Source: Comamonadaceae bacterium (GTDB lineage: Bacteria > Pseudomonadota > Gammaproteobacteria > Burkholderiales > Burkholderiaceae_C). Taken from it: DNA of 43,171 nt. Numbering within the stretch: position 1 is the first letter of the stretch; each line of letters opens with the position of its first letter. Below are positions 9,505 through 17,637 of this stretch, one piece after another. The stretch covers positions 1 through 43,171 of the forward strand of contig CANJPU010000048.1 of NCBI GenBank assembly GCA_947476285.1, read 5' to 3'. The position numbers and the translations under genes were made by a program. The notes beneath the pieces are model-generated. The model was not told the origin of the DNA. It did no database searches and saw only the letters and a list, made by a program, of their open reading frames with translations.

Positions 9505-11547
9505 ATGAGTGCTGGCGTGTCCCCCATGCCCGTTCCGGTGACCCGGACGCGGCGCTTTCCGGCGCGGCTGCGCTGGTCGCTCTGGGTGCTGCTGATTGCA
9601 TTGGTTGCCGCACTGCTGGTCACTTTGGTGTGGTTGGCCGGGCGTTACGAGGCCAGTCAGGTGCAGAGCAAGCTGGATCGGGATACGGCGGATGCACTGT
9701 CAGACATTCGATCGGCGCTCAACCGCAACGTCCAGGTTCTGCAGGCATTGCACACCGGCAATCCACGCGCCGAGTCCTGGCGCGACAAGGGGCTGGTGCT
9801 GCTGCGCGAGCGACGGGAATGGGTGCGGCTTGAATGGCGTACTGCCGAACTGGGCACGGTCATCGCCGCGGACAGCCCGTACCATGCGGCGGCTTTCTCC
9901 CGCCTGGGACGAGAGAACACCCAGACTGAAGTGGCACTGGCCTGCGCCAGCGCGCGGCGCGTGAGCGGGCCGGCTTACTCCAGCAGCTATTTCCTGCCCG
10001 GGGTCGATGGGATGGGGGTGGAGGTGATGGACTTGTGTCTGCCGCAAGTGAGCGCGGGAAGGATTGCCGGTTATGTGGTGGCCACCTATGCGCTCGGCGA
10101 GATTCTGACCACAGTGGTTGGACCCTTGATATCGCGCAGTCAGGAGGTCTCGTTCACCGAGGCCGACGGCACGCGCCTGGCAATGTATGGCATCGCCAGA
10201 CGCGCCAGTCGAGTCTTCACATCGCAGCAATTGCTGGACCTGCCGGGCAACACCATGGTGCTCAGGATGGACAGTTGGCGTGCGGCGCCCGACGTATTCC
10301 CAAATGTGTTGACGGCGCTGGTCACCGCGATGTCCATTGCCCTGGTGATGGTGCTGGTGCTGCTGGGGCGGGATGCGCGCAGGCGCTTGCGCGCCGAGGA
10401 AGACCTGGCCGATGCGTTGGCTTTTCGCAAGGCGATGGAAGACTCTCTGGTGACGGGTCTGCGCGCGCGCGATCTGCGCGCGCGCATCACCTATGTGAAC
10501 CCCGCATTTTGCGAGATGGTGGGTTTTTCGGCCGAGGAGTTACTGGGGCAAGATACACCGGCGCCTTATTGGCCGCCTGAGTTGGCCGACGAATACCTCC
10601 AGCGGCACGAGATTCGCCTGGCCGGCCAGCACGCACCGCCGCGCGAAGGATACGAGTCGGTCTTCATGCGCAAGGACGGCTCGCGTTTTCCGGTTTTGAT
10701 CATTGAGGCGCCGCTGATCAACCACGATGGTGTGCAGACTGGCTGGATGAGCGCCTTCCTGGACATCAGCGAGCAACGCCGGGTGGAGGAGATGTCGCGG
10801 GCCAGCCAGGAAAGACTGCAGGCCACCGCGCGCCTGGCCACTGTGGGTGAAATGGCCTCGCTCTTGAGTCATGAGTTGAATCAGCCGCTCGCTGCCATTT
10901 CCAGCTATGCCACAGGCTCAATGAATCTGTTGCAGTCGCAGGAGTCGGACAACCCCGCAATGCGCGACATCGAACTGGCCATGCGCCGCATCGCGGAGCA
11001 GGCCGAGCGCGCAGGCAAAGTCATCAAGAGTGTTCATGATTTTGTTCGCCGGCGCGACAAGGAGCGCGAACCAGTTCGGCCTGAGGCTTTGCTCGAAGCC
11101 ATCATGCCGCTGGTCAGTTTGCAGGCTCGCAAATTCGGTGTGCGGGTGGAGACGCGCTGCAAACAGGGCTTGCCTGCCGTGTTGTGCGACCGCACCATGG
11201 TTGAGCAGGTGCTACTCAACCTGGCCCGCAACGCCATGCAGGCGATGGATCAGGCCGGGGTGGCGCATCCGACGTTGGTGATCGAGGTGCGTAGCGTTGG
11301 TGGCCACCAGAACGCGCAGGGCAAGGAATGGCTGCAGTTTTCAGTGGCCGACGTCGGGCAGGGCATCGCACCAGAGGTCCAGGCCAAATTGTTCACACCC
11401 TTTTTCACCACCAAGGCCGAAGGCATGGGACTTGGACTCTCGCTTTGCCGCACAGTGGTCGAGCAGCACGGGGGATACCTCGGGTTCGAGCCCAACCAGC
11501 CGCAAGGTACCATTTTCAGATTCACACTTCCCGTTAATCCACCATGA
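9505..11547 (+). CDS. Membrane sensor histidine kinase with PAS domain
   Basis: This 680-residue two-component sensor has a transmembrane helix at about 24-46, a periplasmic sensing region of about 220 residues, and a second helix at about 266-290. A cytoplasmic PAS domain follows at about 313-430 (ITYVNPAFCEMVGFS). The HisKA domain has the phospho-acceptor His456 in LLSHELNQPL. The HATPase domain has the N box NLARNAMQAM near 571, the G1 box VADVGQGIAPE near 614 and GMGLGLSLC. All catalytic boxes are present. The start at 9505 follows GAAGG seven bases upstream; longer versions read into the preceding gene. Its stop overlaps the start of the response regulator (ATGA), so the two are translationally coupled. 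The signal is unknown; the layout resembles DctB- or FixL-like kinases with periplasmic ligand sensing. Confidence 0.93.
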   Translation: MSAGVSPMPVPVTRTRRFPARLRWSLWVLLIALVAALLVTLVWLAGRYEASQVQSKLDRDTADALSDIRSALNRNVQVLQALHTGNPRAESWRDKGLVLLRERREWVRLEWRTAELGTVIAADSPYHAAAFSRLGRENTQTEVALACASARRVSGPAYSSSYFLPGVDGMGVEVMDLCLPQVSAGRIAGYVVATYALGEILTTVVGPLISRSQEVSFTEADGTRLAMYGIARRASRVFTSQQLLDLPGNTMVLRMDSWRAAPDVFPNVLTALVTAMSIALVMVLVLLGRDARRRLRAEEDLADALAFRKAMEDSLVTGLRARDLRARITYVNPAFCEMVGFSAEELLGQDTPAPYWPPELADEYLQRHEIRLAGQHAPPREGYESVFMRKDGSRFPVLIIEAPLINHDGVQTGWMSAFLDISEQRRVEEMSRASQERLQATARLATVGEMASLLSHELNQPLAAISSYATGSMNLLQSQESDNPAMRDIELAMRRIAEQAERAGKVIKSVHDFVRRRDKEREPVRPEALLEAIMPLVSLQARKFGVRVETRCKQGLPAVLCDRTMVEQVLLNLARNAMQAMDQAGVAHPTLVIEVRSVGGHQNAQGKEWLQFSVADVGQGIAPEVQAKLFTPFFTTKAEGMGLGLSLCRTVVEQHGGYLGFEPNQPQGTIFRFTLPVNPP

Positions 11548-12197
11548 CTGGTGTAGTGTGTCACTCTATGCAGCCTACCCAACCTGCCACTGTGTTCATC
11601 GTCGACGACGACGCCAGCGTGCGTGAGGCGCTGGCCTGGCTGCTGCGCTCGCGCCACCTGCGCAGTGAGAGCTACGCCAGCGGTGAAGCCTTTGAAGCCA
11701 TGCTTGAGACCGGCCTGCCGACTGAGCAGCCCGGCTGCCTGCTGCTGGACGTGCGCATGCCAGGCATGAGCGGACTGGCGCTGTTCGACAAGCTGGTGGC
11801 GCGGGGCCTGCGGGACTTGCTGCCCGTCATCTTCCTCACCGGACACGCGGACGTGCCTACGGCGGTGGACTTGGTCAAGCGCGGCGCCTTCGATTTTTGC
11901 GAGAAACCATTTTCAGACAACCTGCTGGTTGACCGGATCGAGCAGGCGATCCGCAGCTCCGTGCAAGTGATAGAGGGGCAGCGCGCGCAACGGATGCTGC
12001 AGGCGCGACGGACCGAGCTGACCGACCGCGAACGCGACGTGATGCGGCTGGTGGTCGAGGGACTGCCCAACAAATTGATCGCCGATCAGCTCGACATCAG
12101 CGTGCGCACAGTGGAGGTGCACCGGGCGCGGGTGTTCGAGAAGATGGACGTCAAATCGGCGGTCGAGCTAGCCAACATGTTGCGCGGCAGCGTTTGA
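11544..12197 (+). CDS. FixJ/NarL-type response regulator
   Basis: This 217-residue regulator has an N-terminal receiver domain with the acidic pocket VDDDAS, phospho-acceptor Asp69 in LLLDVRMPGMSG, the switch Thr in FLTGHAD and the conserved Lys in CEKPF. A C-terminal LuxR-type helix-turn-helix follows (LTDRERDVMRLVVEGLPNK, then SVRTVEVHRARVFEKM). It should bind DNA and control transcription when phosphorylated by the kinase just upstream, whose stop codon overlaps this start (ATGA). An internal ATG at 11568 is a possible shorter start that still keeps the receiver domain. No sigma-54 AAA domain is present, so it is not a DctD-type partner. Target genes are not evident nearby. It ends directly against the stop codon of a small minus-strand ORF. 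Confidence 0.94.
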   Translation: MTGVVCHSMQPTQPATVFIVDDDASVREALAWLLRSRHLRSESYASGEAFEAMLETGLPTEQPGCLLLDVRMPGMSGLALFDKLVARGLRDLLPVIFLTGHADVPTAVDLVKRGAFDFCEKPFSDNLLVDRIEQAIRSSVQVIEGQRAQRMLQARRTELTDRERDVMRLVVEGLPNKLIADQLDISVRTVEVHRARVFEKMDVKSAVELANMLRGSV

Positions 12198-12317
12198 TCA
12201 CTCGTCTTTTTTGTCCCGCACTGGCTCACCCTTGCGACGCCCTGAAAACATCGTCCACCAGACGATCAGCAGCAGCAGCAGCAGGGCGCCCAGCGCTTCA
12301 AGCAAAATCAGGAGCAT
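12198..12317 (-). CDS. Small single-pass membrane protein, uncharacterised
   Basis: This 39-residue ORF starts at an ATG preceded by AAAGGA eight bases upstream, a good ribosome site. It encodes one strongly hydrophobic helix (about residues 2-22, ending IVWW) followed by a basic tail (SGRRKGEPVRDKKDE). By the positive-inside rule the tail would be cytoplasmic. The leucine run reflects a CTG/CAG triplet tract near 12266-12285. Its start and that of mltA share the same CATG in opposite orientation, so the two genes are head to head with zero spacing. I do not recognise a named family. A longer start at 12344 (48 residues) is open but lacks the good ribosome site. It could instead be a chance ORF opposite the mltA leader. 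Confidence 0.5.
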   Translation of the reverse strand: MLLILLEALGALLLLLLIVWWTMFSGRRKGEPVRDKKDE

Positions 12318-13476
12318 GAGCCGTTTCCTTTGGACATTGGTCATTGTAGGAAGCTTGGCGGGCTGTGCCTCTACGCCTATGCCAAGCCTCGATGCGCCGA
12401 CTTCGCTTGCGACCCAGCCCGAGGTGCCGCTCCAGGCGGCCCCACAAGCGGCGGCGCCTTCGATGCCGCCCGCTATTGTGCAGGGCAAGAGTCGATGGCA
12501 GCCGGTACAGTGGAGCGAGCTTCCTGGCTTCGCTGATGACGCATTGCATGAGGCCTGGAATGCATGGCTCAAGAGCTGCGAGCGGCCGGGCTTGCCCATG
12601 GCCACGCTGTGTCCCGAAGTGCGGCGCCTGTCCATCGCATCGTCCGATGTGCAGCGCGCATGGATGATGCAAAGGCTGCAACCTTATAGAGTCGAGCCGT
12701 TGGGGGCACTCGGACCAGGCTTGCTCACGGGCTACTATGAACCGGCGCTGGAAGCCAGCCGCATGCCCACAGCCACACATGCGGTTGCGTTGTTTCGGCC
12801 GCCGACGGCACTGGCGGGCCGCAGGCCCTGGTACACGCGACAGGAAATGGACACCTTGCCGCAAGCCATGATCGCCTTGCGCGGCCATGAGATCGCTTAT
12901 CTGGCCGATCCGCTGGACGCACTGATGTTGCAGATCCAGGGCTCAGGCCGCGTGCGTATCACGGAGCCCGACGGCAGCCAGCGGTTGGTGCGGCTGGCCT
13001 TCGCGGCAACCAATGATCAACCCTATCGCAGCGTCGGCGCCTGGTTGCTGCAACAAGGCGCCTTGACTGATGCCTCATGGCCTGGGATCAAGGCCTGGGC
13101 CGCGCAAAACCCGGGCCGCGTGCAGGAAATGCTGTGGAGCAATCCGCGTACAGTTTTCTTCCGTGAAGAGACGCTTTCCGAGTTTGATGCGGCCTTTGGT
13201 CCGCGCGGTGCGCAAGGCGTTGCGCTCACGCCAGGACGCTCGATCGCGGTGGACAAGGAAAGCATTCCCTACGGAACGCCGGTATGGCTGGAGTCCAGTG
13301 GCATGCTGCGGCTGCAGCGGCTGGTGTTGGCACAAGACACCGGCAGTGCCATCGTTGGCGCGGTCAGGGCTGACTACTTCACCGGTTGGGGGACGCAAGC
13401 GGGCGAACTGGCCGGTCGCCTGAAGCAGCCGCTGCGCATGTGGGTGCTGTGGCCGCGCCAGCGCACGGCGGAATAA
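12316..13476 (+). CDS. mltA: Membrane-bound lytic murein transglycosylase A
   Basis: MltA is an outer-membrane lipoprotein that cleaves the glycan strands of peptidoglycan, forming 1,6-anhydromuramic ends during wall turnover. The 386-residue protein begins with a lipoprotein signal, MSRFLWTLVIVGSLAGC, with the lipidated Cys17 in the lipobox LAGC. It continues with the MltA barrel domain (GLLTGYYEP, QIQGSGR) and ends with the 3D domain containing the catalytic aspartate in LAQDTGSAI. The start fits the signal peptide length; AGGAG lies only one base before the ATG, unusually close. In-frame codons extend upstream to 12211 but would bury the signal peptide. It is divergent from the small membrane ORF and about 64 bases from the next gene. 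Confidence 0.95.
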   Translation: MSRFLWTLVIVGSLAGCASTPMPSLDAPTSLATQPEVPLQAAPQAAAPSMPPAIVQGKSRWQPVQWSELPGFADDALHEAWNAWLKSCERPGLPMATLCPEVRRLSIASSDVQRAWMMQRLQPYRVEPLGALGPGLLTGYYEPALEASRMPTATHAVALFRPPTALAGRRPWYTRQEMDTLPQAMIALRGHEIAYLADPLDALMLQIQGSGRVRITEPDGSQRLVRLAFAATNDQPYRSVGAWLLQQGALTDASWPGIKAWAAQNPGRVQEMLWSNPRTVFFREETLSEFDAAFGPRGAQGVALTPGRSIAVDKESIPYGTPVWLESSGMLRLQRLVLAQDTGSAIVGAVRADYFTGWGTQAGELAGRLKQPLRMWVLWPRQRTAE

Positions 13477-13540
13477 TTAGGGCACTTATCCAATGACCGG
13501 GCATACACTTCGCAGTCCCCACACGACAGACGAGACGTGA

Positions 13541-16500
13541 ATGAACGCCCCCTTGCCTGAACACATCCGCAAAGCCCTGGAGTCGGTGACGCTGGACGAC
13601 AAGTACTCGCTCGATCAGGGCCGAGCCTTCATGAGCGGCGTGCAGGCGCTGGTCAAGTTGCCGATGCTGCAGCGCACGCGCGACGCGCTTCATGGCAAGA
13701 ACACTGCCGGTTTCATCAGCGGCTACCGGGGCTCGCCACTTGGCGGCTACGACCAGGCCTTGTGGAAGGCGCAGAAGTACCTCAAGGCGCAAAACATCGT
13801 GTTCCAGCCGGGTGTCAACGAAGAGCTGGCGGCCACAGCCATTTGGGGCACCCAGCAACTGGGCTTCACGCCAGCGGCGACGCACCGGTTCGACGGCGTG
13901 TTTGGCATCTGGTATGGCAAAGGTCCGGGTGTGGACCGATCAGGCGATGTGTTCAAGCATGCCAACCTCGCGGGTACCACGCCATGGGGCGGCGTCATCG
14001 CGGTGGCGGGAGACGACCATGTGGCCAAGAGTTCCACTGCGGCGCACCAGAGCGACCACATCTTCAAGGCCTGCGGGCTGCCGGTCTTCTTTCCAGCGAG
14101 CGTCCAGGAAATCCTGGACCTGGGAATTCACGCGTTCGCGATGAGCCGCTATGCCGGTGTGTGGGCCGGCATGAAGACCATCCAGGAGATCGTCGAGTCC
14201 AGCGCCACGGCAATCATCGATCCGCAGCGCGTGGACATCCGCATCCCCACTGATTTCCAGATGCCACCGGGTGGCGTGCACATCCGCTGGCCCGACCGCG
14301 CGCTTGATCAGGAGGCGCGCCTGTTCGATTACAAGTGGTATGCGGCCCTGGCCTATGTGCGCGCCAACCGGCTCAACTACAACTGCATCGAAGGGCCCGC
14401 TGACCGCTTCGGCCTGATCGCCAGCGGCAAGGCATTCAACGACACCCGGCAGGCCTTGCTGGACCTGGGGCTTGACGACAGTAGCTGCCGCCGACTGGGC
14501 ATACGCCTGCACAAGGTCGGCGTGGTGTGGCCGTTGGAAGCGCAGGGCACGCGCGAGTTCGCCCAAGGGCTGCGCGAAATCATGGTGGTAGAAGAAAAGC
14601 GCCAGGTGATCGAGTATCAGCTCAAGGAGGAGCTCTACAACTGGCGCGCGGATGTGCGCCCCAACGTCGTTGGCAAATTCAGCGAAGGCGAGGGCGAGCT
14701 GTCGGGTGGCGAATGGTCGCAGCCCAATCCCCGCTCCAACGCGTTGCTGCGTGCCAATGCAGACCTGTCCCCCGCGCTGATCGCCCGAGCCATCGCCAGC
14801 CGGCTTCGCAAGCTGGGCCTGGATGCCGACACCACTGCGCGGATCGATGCGCAACTGGCCATGCTCGATGCCAAAGAGAAGTCCATGCAGGTTCTGCATC
14901 TCACCGCAGAGCGCACACCCTGGTTTTGTTCGGGCTGTCCTCATAACACCTCCACCATGGTGCCCGAAGGCTCGCGCGCCATGGCGGGCATCGGCTGCCA
15001 TTTCATGGCCACCTGGATGGACCGATCCACGGTCGGTTTCACGCAAATGGGCGGTGAAGGCGTGCCCTGGGTTGGCCAGCAGCCGTTCACCACTGAAAAG
15101 CATGTGTTCGCGAACCTGGGAGACGGCACCTATTTCCACAGCGGCTCGCTGGCGATTCGTCAGTCCATCGCAGCCGGTGTCAACATCACTTACAAGATTC
15201 TCTACAACGACGCGGTGGCCATGACAGGTGGCCAGCCGGTGGGAGAGCGGCCAGAGGGGCATTCGGTCATTCAGATCGCGCACAGCCTGATGGCCGAGGG
15301 TGTGGTGCGTGAAGTCATCGTCACCGACGAGCCTGAGAAATATCGGGGTCAAATCTTGCCCGCTGGTGTGCAGGTGCTGCACCGCGACGAGCTCGATCGT
15401 GTCCAGCGGGAGATGCGCGAGGTGAAGGGCACCACAGTCATCATCTATGACCAGACTTGCGCCACGGAAAAGCGCCGCCGCCGTAAGCGCGGCACCTTGG
15501 CCGACCCGGCCGTGCGTGTGGTGATCAATGAACTGGTGTGCGAAGGCTGCGGCGATTGCAGCGCCCAGAGCAATTGCCTCTCCGTCGAGCCGCTGGAGAC
15601 CGAGTTCGGGCGCAAGAGAGCCATCAATCACAGCACCTGCAACAAGGACATGAGTTGCCTAAAGGGGTTCTGCCCGAGTTTCGTCACCGTAGAGGGTGGC
15701 CAACTGAAAAAGAAGACGCGCGCGTCTTCGCCTTCACCGTTTGAATTGGGTGAACTGCCGCTGCCGAGCTTGCCGCAATTGACCGGCGCTTACGGCATTG
15801 TTGTGGCCGGCGTGGGGGGCACGGGGGTCATCACCATCGGGCAGTTGCTTGGAATGGCCGGCCACATTGAAGGCCGGGGCGTGGTCACTCAGGACTGCGC
15901 GGGGCTGGCACAAAAAGGCGGCGCTACCTGGAGTCACGTGTTGATCGGTGCAAGCGCGGATGACATTCGCACCACGCGTGTGAGCACGGCCGCGGCCGAC
16001 CTTGTCTTGGGCTGTGATCCCATCGTCACGGCTGGCGCTGACACCCTCTCTCGCATGCGGCAAGGTCGAAGTCGCGTGGCCTTGAATTCGCATGGCGTAC
16101 CCACTGCGGCATTCGTGCAAGACGCCAACTGGTCCAACCCAACACAGGCCTGCGTGGCCGAAATTTCCGGCGCCGTCGGGGTGGACAGCGTGGGCGCCTT
16201 CGATGCCGATGCCGCATCGTCCAGGCTCATGGGTGACACCATCTACACCAACCCCATGCTGCTGGGCTACGCTTGGCAACGAGGCTGGATCCCCCTGGGG
16301 CACGAGGCCTTGCTGCGGGCAATCGAGCTCAATGGCGTGGCAGTGGAGAACAACAAGACCGCTTTCGAGTGGGGCCGGCGTGCCGCACATGATCCGGCGG
16401 CTATTGAGCAGTGGCAGGCACCGGCGCAGGTGATTGAATTCAAGCCACGTCAGACGCTGGAGCTTTTGGTCGCCAAGCGGGCGCTGTTTCTCGTTGGTTA

Positions 16501-17101
16501 TCAGAGCCATGCCTATGCGGACAAATACAAGGCATTTGTGGAAAAAGTTCGGCTTGCGGAACTCCCGCTGGGCAAGACCGGTTTGAGCGAAGCGGTAGCG
16601 CGCGGGCTGTTCAAGCTCATGGCCTACAAGGACGAATACGAGGTTGCACGCCTGCACACCCAGGCCGGATTCTCCGAGAAGATCGCCCAATTGTTCGAAG
16701 GCGACTTCCGCGTGCACTATCACCTCGCGCCTCCCCTGTTCGCCGCGCGCAACGAAAAGGGCGAGCTGCAAAAGAGTAAGTTTGGCCCTGCCATGGGCCT
16801 GGGCATGCGCGTTTTGTCAGGGTTGCGAGCACTGCGAGGAACGAAGTTCGACATTTTTGGCAGAACCGCAGAGCGTCGCGAGGAGCGCGCACTCATTGAT
16901 GAGTACCGTGCTTGCATCGAAAGTATGCTGCCCGGTATCGATTCGGCCAGCCATGCGCTTGCACTGGAGATTGCCCGCATTCCCGAGCAGATCAAGGGCT
17001 TTGGCCATGTGAAAGCTCGTCACCTTGCCGCCGCTCGGTTGCACTGGCGCGAATTGATGGCGCAATGGAGTGGTCGCGCGAGTCAGACACAGGCGGCCTG
17101 A
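13541..17101 (+). CDS. Indolepyruvate ferredoxin oxidoreductase family protein (fused)
   Basis: This 1186-residue single-chain 2-oxoacid:ferredoxin oxidoreductase should decarboxylate aryl or branched 2-oxoacids such as indolepyruvate to acyl-CoA. It would use thiamine diphosphate and iron-sulfur clusters and pass electrons to ferredoxin. The N-terminal part is the pyrimidine-binding TPP domain (FISGYRGSPLGGYDQAL). The middle holds the TPP-binding half (CSGCPHNTSTMVPEGSRAM). Near residues 665-680 is a CxxCxxC-x5-C cluster (VCEGCGDCSAQSNC) with further cysteines at NKDMSCLKGFC. The C-terminal gamma domain begins at GVGGTGVITIGQLL. Archaeal IorA/IorB are separate subunits; the fusion is typical of proteobacterial homologues. 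It stands alone, without a ferredoxin gene next to it. The in vivo substrate is uncertain. Confidence 0.93.
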   Translation: MNAPLPEHIRKALESVTLDDKYSLDQGRAFMSGVQALVKLPMLQRTRDALHGKNTAGFISGYRGSPLGGYDQALWKAQKYLKAQNIVFQPGVNEELAATAIWGTQQLGFTPAATHRFDGVFGIWYGKGPGVDRSGDVFKHANLAGTTPWGGVIAVAGDDHVAKSSTAAHQSDHIFKACGLPVFFPASVQEILDLGIHAFAMSRYAGVWAGMKTIQEIVESSATAIIDPQRVDIRIPTDFQMPPGGVHIRWPDRALDQEARLFDYKWYAALAYVRANRLNYNCIEGPADRFGLIASGKAFNDTRQALLDLGLDDSSCRRLGIRLHKVGVVWPLEAQGTREFAQGLREIMVVEEKRQVIEYQLKEELYNWRADVRPNVVGKFSEGEGELSGGEWSQPNPRSNALLRANADLSPALIARAIASRLRKLGLDADTTARIDAQLAMLDAKEKSMQVLHLTAERTPWFCSGCPHNTSTMVPEGSRAMAGIGCHFMATWMDRSTVGFTQMGGEGVPWVGQQPFTTEKHVFANLGDGTYFHSGSLAIRQSIAAGVNITYKILYNDAVAMTGGQPVGERPEGHSVIQIAHSLMAEGVVREVIVTDEPEKYRGQILPAGVQVLHRDELDRVQREMREVKGTTVIIYDQTCATEKRRRRKRGTLADPAVRVVINELVCEGCGDCSAQSNCLSVEPLETEFGRKRAINHSTCNKDMSCLKGFCPSFVTVEGGQLKKKTRASSPSPFELGELPLPSLPQLTGAYGIVVAGVGGTGVITIGQLLGMAGHIEGRGVVTQDCAGLAQKGGATWSHVLIGASADDIRTTRVSTAAADLVLGCDPIVTAGADTLSRMRQGRSRVALNSHGVPTAAFVQDANWSNPTQACVAEISGAVGVDSVGAFDADAASSRLMGDTIYTNPMLLGYAWQRGWIPLGHEALLRAIELNGVAVENNKTAFEWGRRAAHDPAAIEQWQAPAQVIEFKPRQTLELLVAKRALFLVGYQSHAYADKYKAFVEKVRLAELPLGKTGLSEAVARGLFKLMAYKDEYEVARLHTQAGFSEKIAQLFEGDFRVHYHLAPPLFAARNEKGELQKSKFGPAMGLGMRVLSGLRALRGTKFDIFGRTAERREERALIDEYRACIESMLPGIDSASHALALEIARIPEQIKGFGHVKARHLAAARLHWRELMAQWSGRASQTQAA

Positions 17102-17250
17102 GTGCGTAATCCCCCTTCACGCCACTAGGCCTTATTGAGTAGATCAAGTCTGGGGCGTCGCGCAATACAATCAAAGGCTTTCGCCATGCGGCACAGTCGT
17201 GCAGGCTGCACCGTGGGCGCATGTGTTCAAGACCAATCTTTGGAGTTACC

Positions 17251-17571
17251 GTGTTTATTTCTTCTGCCTATGCCCAGACCGCCGCTGGCGGCGACATGCA
17301 GTCATCGCTGATGAGCATGCTGCCGCTGGTATTGATGTTCGTGGTTTTGTATTTCGTGATGATTCGGCCGCAGATGAAGCGGCAAAAGGAGCACCGCGCC
17401 ATGATCGACGCGCTGGCCAAGGGTGACGAAGTCGCCACTTCTGGTGGTGTGATCGGCAAAGTTACCAAGCTCGGCGATGGCTATCTAGGCCTGGAAATTG
17501 CAAACGGAGTCGAAGTTCAGCTCCAGCGCAGTGCGGTCGTGCAGGTGCTGCCCAAGGGCAGCATCAAATAA
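17251..17571 (+). CDS. yajC: Preprotein translocase subunit YajC
   Basis: YajC is a small inner-membrane partner of the SecDF complex. The 106-residue protein has the usual order: FISSAYAQTA at the N-terminus, one membrane helix (about residues 22-42, LPLVLMFVVLYFVMI), then the cytoplasmic motif RPQMKRQKEHR and the SH3-like segment EVATSGGVIGKV. I use the GTG at 17251 because GGAG sits five bases upstream and betaproteobacterial YajC normally begins FISSAYAQ. An ATG at 17221 adds ten unlikely residues. It is followed by secD and secF in the standard yajC-secD-secF order. A TACAAT hexamer at 17166-17171 might be a -10 element, but no convincing -35 accompanies it. Confidence 0.94.
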   Translation: MFISSAYAQTAAGGDMQSSLMSMLPLVLMFVVLYFVMIRPQMKRQKEHRAMIDALAKGDEVATSGGVIGKVTKLGDGYLGLEIANGVEVQLQRSAVVQVLPKGSIK

Positions 17572-17637
17572 CACCGCGAACGATGGCGCTTCGCGCGCCG
17601 CGCGGCCTTCAGGGCATTAACCTAGAAACGCCAACTG

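Noticed and set aside
10461..10490. Alternating GCGCGC runs in the kinase gene as a Z-DNA or recombination site
   Set aside because: The sequence is explained by Arg-Ala codons in the conserved start of the PAS domain.
12266..12285. CAG triplet tract as a phase-variable microsatellite
   Set aside because: It has only a few repeats, is interrupted, and encodes the leucine run of a membrane helix; a three-base unit would not shift the frame.
13940..15631. 563-codon minus-strand frame across the indolepyruvate oxidoreductase
   Set aside because: It is a shadow of a well-supported gene; no domain or ribosome site is seen.
17144..17171. Promoter for yajC-secD-secF with -10 TACAAT
   Set aside because: The possible -35 at 17144-17149 (TCAAGT) is a poor match, so I did not list it as a feature.
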